This document shows, piece by piece, positions 62,067 to 64,000 of a DNA stretch of 64,000 bases. Origin of the DNA: Chrysopilus asiliformis (Eukaryota; Arthropoda; Insecta; Diptera; Rhagionidae); contig OZ035960.1 in the NCBI GenBank assembly GCA_964034945.1, forward strand, positions 67,634,994 to 67,698,993, given 5' to 3'. The stretch's first letter is position 1, and the number at the start of each line of letters is the position of its first letter. The position numbers and the translations under genes were made by a program. The notes beneath the pieces were generated by a model. That model saw only the letters and a list, made by a program, of their open reading frames with translations. It had not been told where the DNA came from and did no database searches.

Positions 62067-64000
62067 ATGAATTTAATTGTGAAAAAAAAAAATTTTTCTG
62101 AACCGAAAAGTTTACATGAACGAAAATTAGCCTACTATGAAGCCCGTAATAGAATCTTTAATTCTAATCCCATTTCTCTAAAAAAGCAGAAATCTGCGAA
62201 ACGTTTGAAAGATTGGTACCAGCAAATAAAAGAACGGAAAAAGTTAATTGTCGCTTCAATAGTAACTTCAAATGAAGATGAACGATTGTACGCCGAAATC
62301 TGTATCGGAAATCGCAAGCTGAAAGGCCTCCTTGATTCCGGTGCGAATATAAGTTGTCTCGGGAAAGATTGTCTGAGCTTCGTAAGCGAATTGAATTTGA
62401 AATGCCATAAATTGAATTCTCAGGTTAAAACCGCTGATGGGAAATCACACCCTATTGTCGGGTTTGTGATAATTAGCGTTGGCTTCAATAAAAGAGAGAA
62501 AGAACTTACCCTTTATCTTATCCCGGATTTGAGCCAGGATATCTATCTCGGAATTGATTTTTGGCGAGAATTTGAGTTGCTTCCCTTAAAAATCAACGAG
62601 CTTACCGTAGATCCTCCCGATACCAATTTTTCGAGTCCACCCATGCATGAATTATCACCACTTGAAAAGATGCAATTAGAAAGAGTCGTTGCATGCTTTC
62701 CTTCGTGTGATGTTCTCGGTTTGGGAAAAACACAGCATGTGATAGACGTAGCTGGAGCTTCAACAATAAAAAAGAGGCAATATCCGGTCTCACCGGCCAT
62801 ACAACGATTGATGTATGAGGAGTTAGATCGGATGCTCGCGTTAGGGGTGATAGAGGAAAGCAGCTCACCGTGGAATTCACCTGTTGTCCTAGTAAGGAAG
62901 CCAGGCAAAGTTCGCCTTTGTCTGGACTCCCGAAAAGTCAACAGTGTTACCATTGGTGATGCATATCCTCTCCCCCATATCAACGGTCTCCTCAGTCGAC
63001 TAGAAGACACGCGATATATTTCCAGCATCGATCTAAAGGACGCCTTCTGGCAAATTCCCTTGGAGAAAAAGTCCAGAGAGCTTACTGCGTTTACGGTCCC
63101 AGGTCGGCCGTTGTATCAGTACACGGTGATGGCTTTTGGCCTCTGCAACGCGTCGCAACGCATGTGTAGACTTATGGACAAGGCTCTAAAACCTATGTCG
63201 GCAGAACTGCGTCCATATGTATTCGTCTACCTGGACGATTTATTGGTGATAGCGCCCAACTTCGACTTGCATCTTCGAGTCCTTGCGGATGTGGCTAAAT
63301 GTCTAAGGTTAGCTAATCTAACCATCAACATTAAGAAGAGTCACTTCTGCATGCGTGAACTTCGCTATTTAAGTTTCATCGTTGGCGAAGGTGTGCTGAA
63401 GACAGATCCATCCAAAGTCGCGGCAGTTTCAGATTTCCCCGTCCCGAAATCCGAAAAACAGATCCGTCGGTTTTTAGGAATGACGGGATGGTACCGTCGT
63501 TTTGTTTCCAACTACGCTGCGTTAGCATCCCCATTGACTGATTGCCTGAAAAAGACTGCTGGCAAATTTAAGTGGACATCCGAAGCCCAAGAAGCATTTG
63601 AGAAATTAAAGAAACACTTAACGTCAGCGCCCGTGTTATTAAATCCGGATTTCGAAAAGGAATTTATAATACAGTGCGACGCAAGCACAACTGGTGTGGG
63701 AGGAGTGTTGTGTCAGGCTGACGAAGGTGGCGTTGAACGACCAATCGCTTATGTTTCATACAAGCTTAACGCAGCACAGCGCAACTATAGCATAACCGAA
63801 TTGGAATGCCTTGCTGCTGTGTATTGCGTTAAGAAATTCCGCCCCTACGTCGAAAGTCACCCTTTCCGTATTGTTACAGATCATGCCAGTCTCCGCTGGT
63901 TGATGACCCAGAAATATTTGAGTGGTTGTTTGGCCCGTTAGTCACTCAAATTACAAGCGTTCGATTTCCGCATTGAACATCGAAGTGAAAGTCAAAACGT
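62067..64000 (+). pseudogene. Pol of an Osvaldo-type element, premature TAG at 63939, runs off the window
   Basis: From Met 62067: protease LLDSGANISCLG (about residues 88-99, D-S-G form) and the flap-side word LGIDFW; RT with VLVRKPGKVRLCLDSRKVN, ISSIDLKDAFWQIP (first Asp) and FVYLDDLLV (YLDD, about 387); thumb words FLGMTGWYRRFVSNY; RNase H with IIQCDASTTGVGGVL and ITELECLAAV, then RIVTDHASLRWL. At 63939-63941 TAG interrupts GCLAR, where a Trp codon (TGG) is usual, and the same frame stays open afterwards (SLKLQAFDFRIEH) to the window edge. This is a single nonsense change in an otherwise good frame. Integrase and the 3' LTR would lie outside the window. A second break upstream in gag shows that the copy is decaying. 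Confidence 0.9.

Overview
This window looks like insect nuclear DNA, probably from a higher fly (Diptera). The evidence is AT-rich sequence, an errantivirus with a gag-pol-env layout and a tRNA-Ser-type primer site, Osvaldo/Ulysses-type and other Ty3/gypsy elements, mariner, pogo, hAT, PIF/Harbinger and Transib relics, Helitron-like repeats and a 5'-truncated LINE. The order-level call is inferred from the element families. I found no host protein gene, tRNA, rRNA or CRISPR array. The window reads as a dense, nested block of transposable elements.

Layout. 1-6.7 kb: short inverted repeats, a 122/137-bp tandem array (2021-3560) and a 1.2-kb element with about 125-bp inverted ends (4267-5472). 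6.7-9 kb: a nest in which a deleted mariner-like element (6888-7449) splits an older repeat, followed by a foldback, a MITE, a TIR element, a (TA)n tract and a hAT MITE. 9.3-10.8 kb: a 5'-truncated LINE with a 15-bp target duplication. 11.3-13.6 kb: a Transib-like element with a RAG1-related transposase remnant. 14.4-19.9 kb: a large inverted repeat holding a Harbinger-like MITE, foldbacks, a pogo relic and G-rich DNA. 19.9-22.9 kb: a Helitron-like repeat carrying two TIR elements, one a hAT with a perfect 8-bp target duplication.

23.0-35.8 kb: an LTR element with 2.5-kb LTRs and almost all of its coding region deleted. It hosts a Helitron-like copy and an intact-looking 5.06-kb Ty3/gypsy element (27975-33035; one 1419-codon gag-pol frame, 183-bp LTRs, ACAT target duplication). 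36.3-42.4 kb: a minus-strand LTR element (937-bp LTRs, CTGT target duplication) with a good gag but a deleted pol. 42.4-49.9 kb: a 45-bp minisatellite, a mariner relic, a hAT MITE, a Harbinger-like element, a hAT transposase C-terminus and a LINE endonuclease fragment. 50.0-56.4 kb: an errantivirus with 339-bp LTRs, gag and pol open, and env broken by a frame change. 56.7 kb to the end: an Osvaldo-type LTR element whose leader is interrupted by a hAT and a Helitron-like array and whose gag and pol carry breaks. Its pol runs off the window.

How the parts relate. Within each LTR element, gag, protease, RT, RNase H and integrase serve its own copying. The 27975-33035 element is the only one that looks potentially autonomous. 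The errantivirus could still supply Gag and Pol but not an intact Env. Most DNA elements are deletion derivatives that would need transposase from elsewhere. Insertion order can be read from target duplications: the 5-kb gypsy element is younger than the 2.5-kb-LTR element, the 937-bp-LTR element landed at the edge of a hAT-like end, and the mariner landed in one of two old diverged repeat copies.
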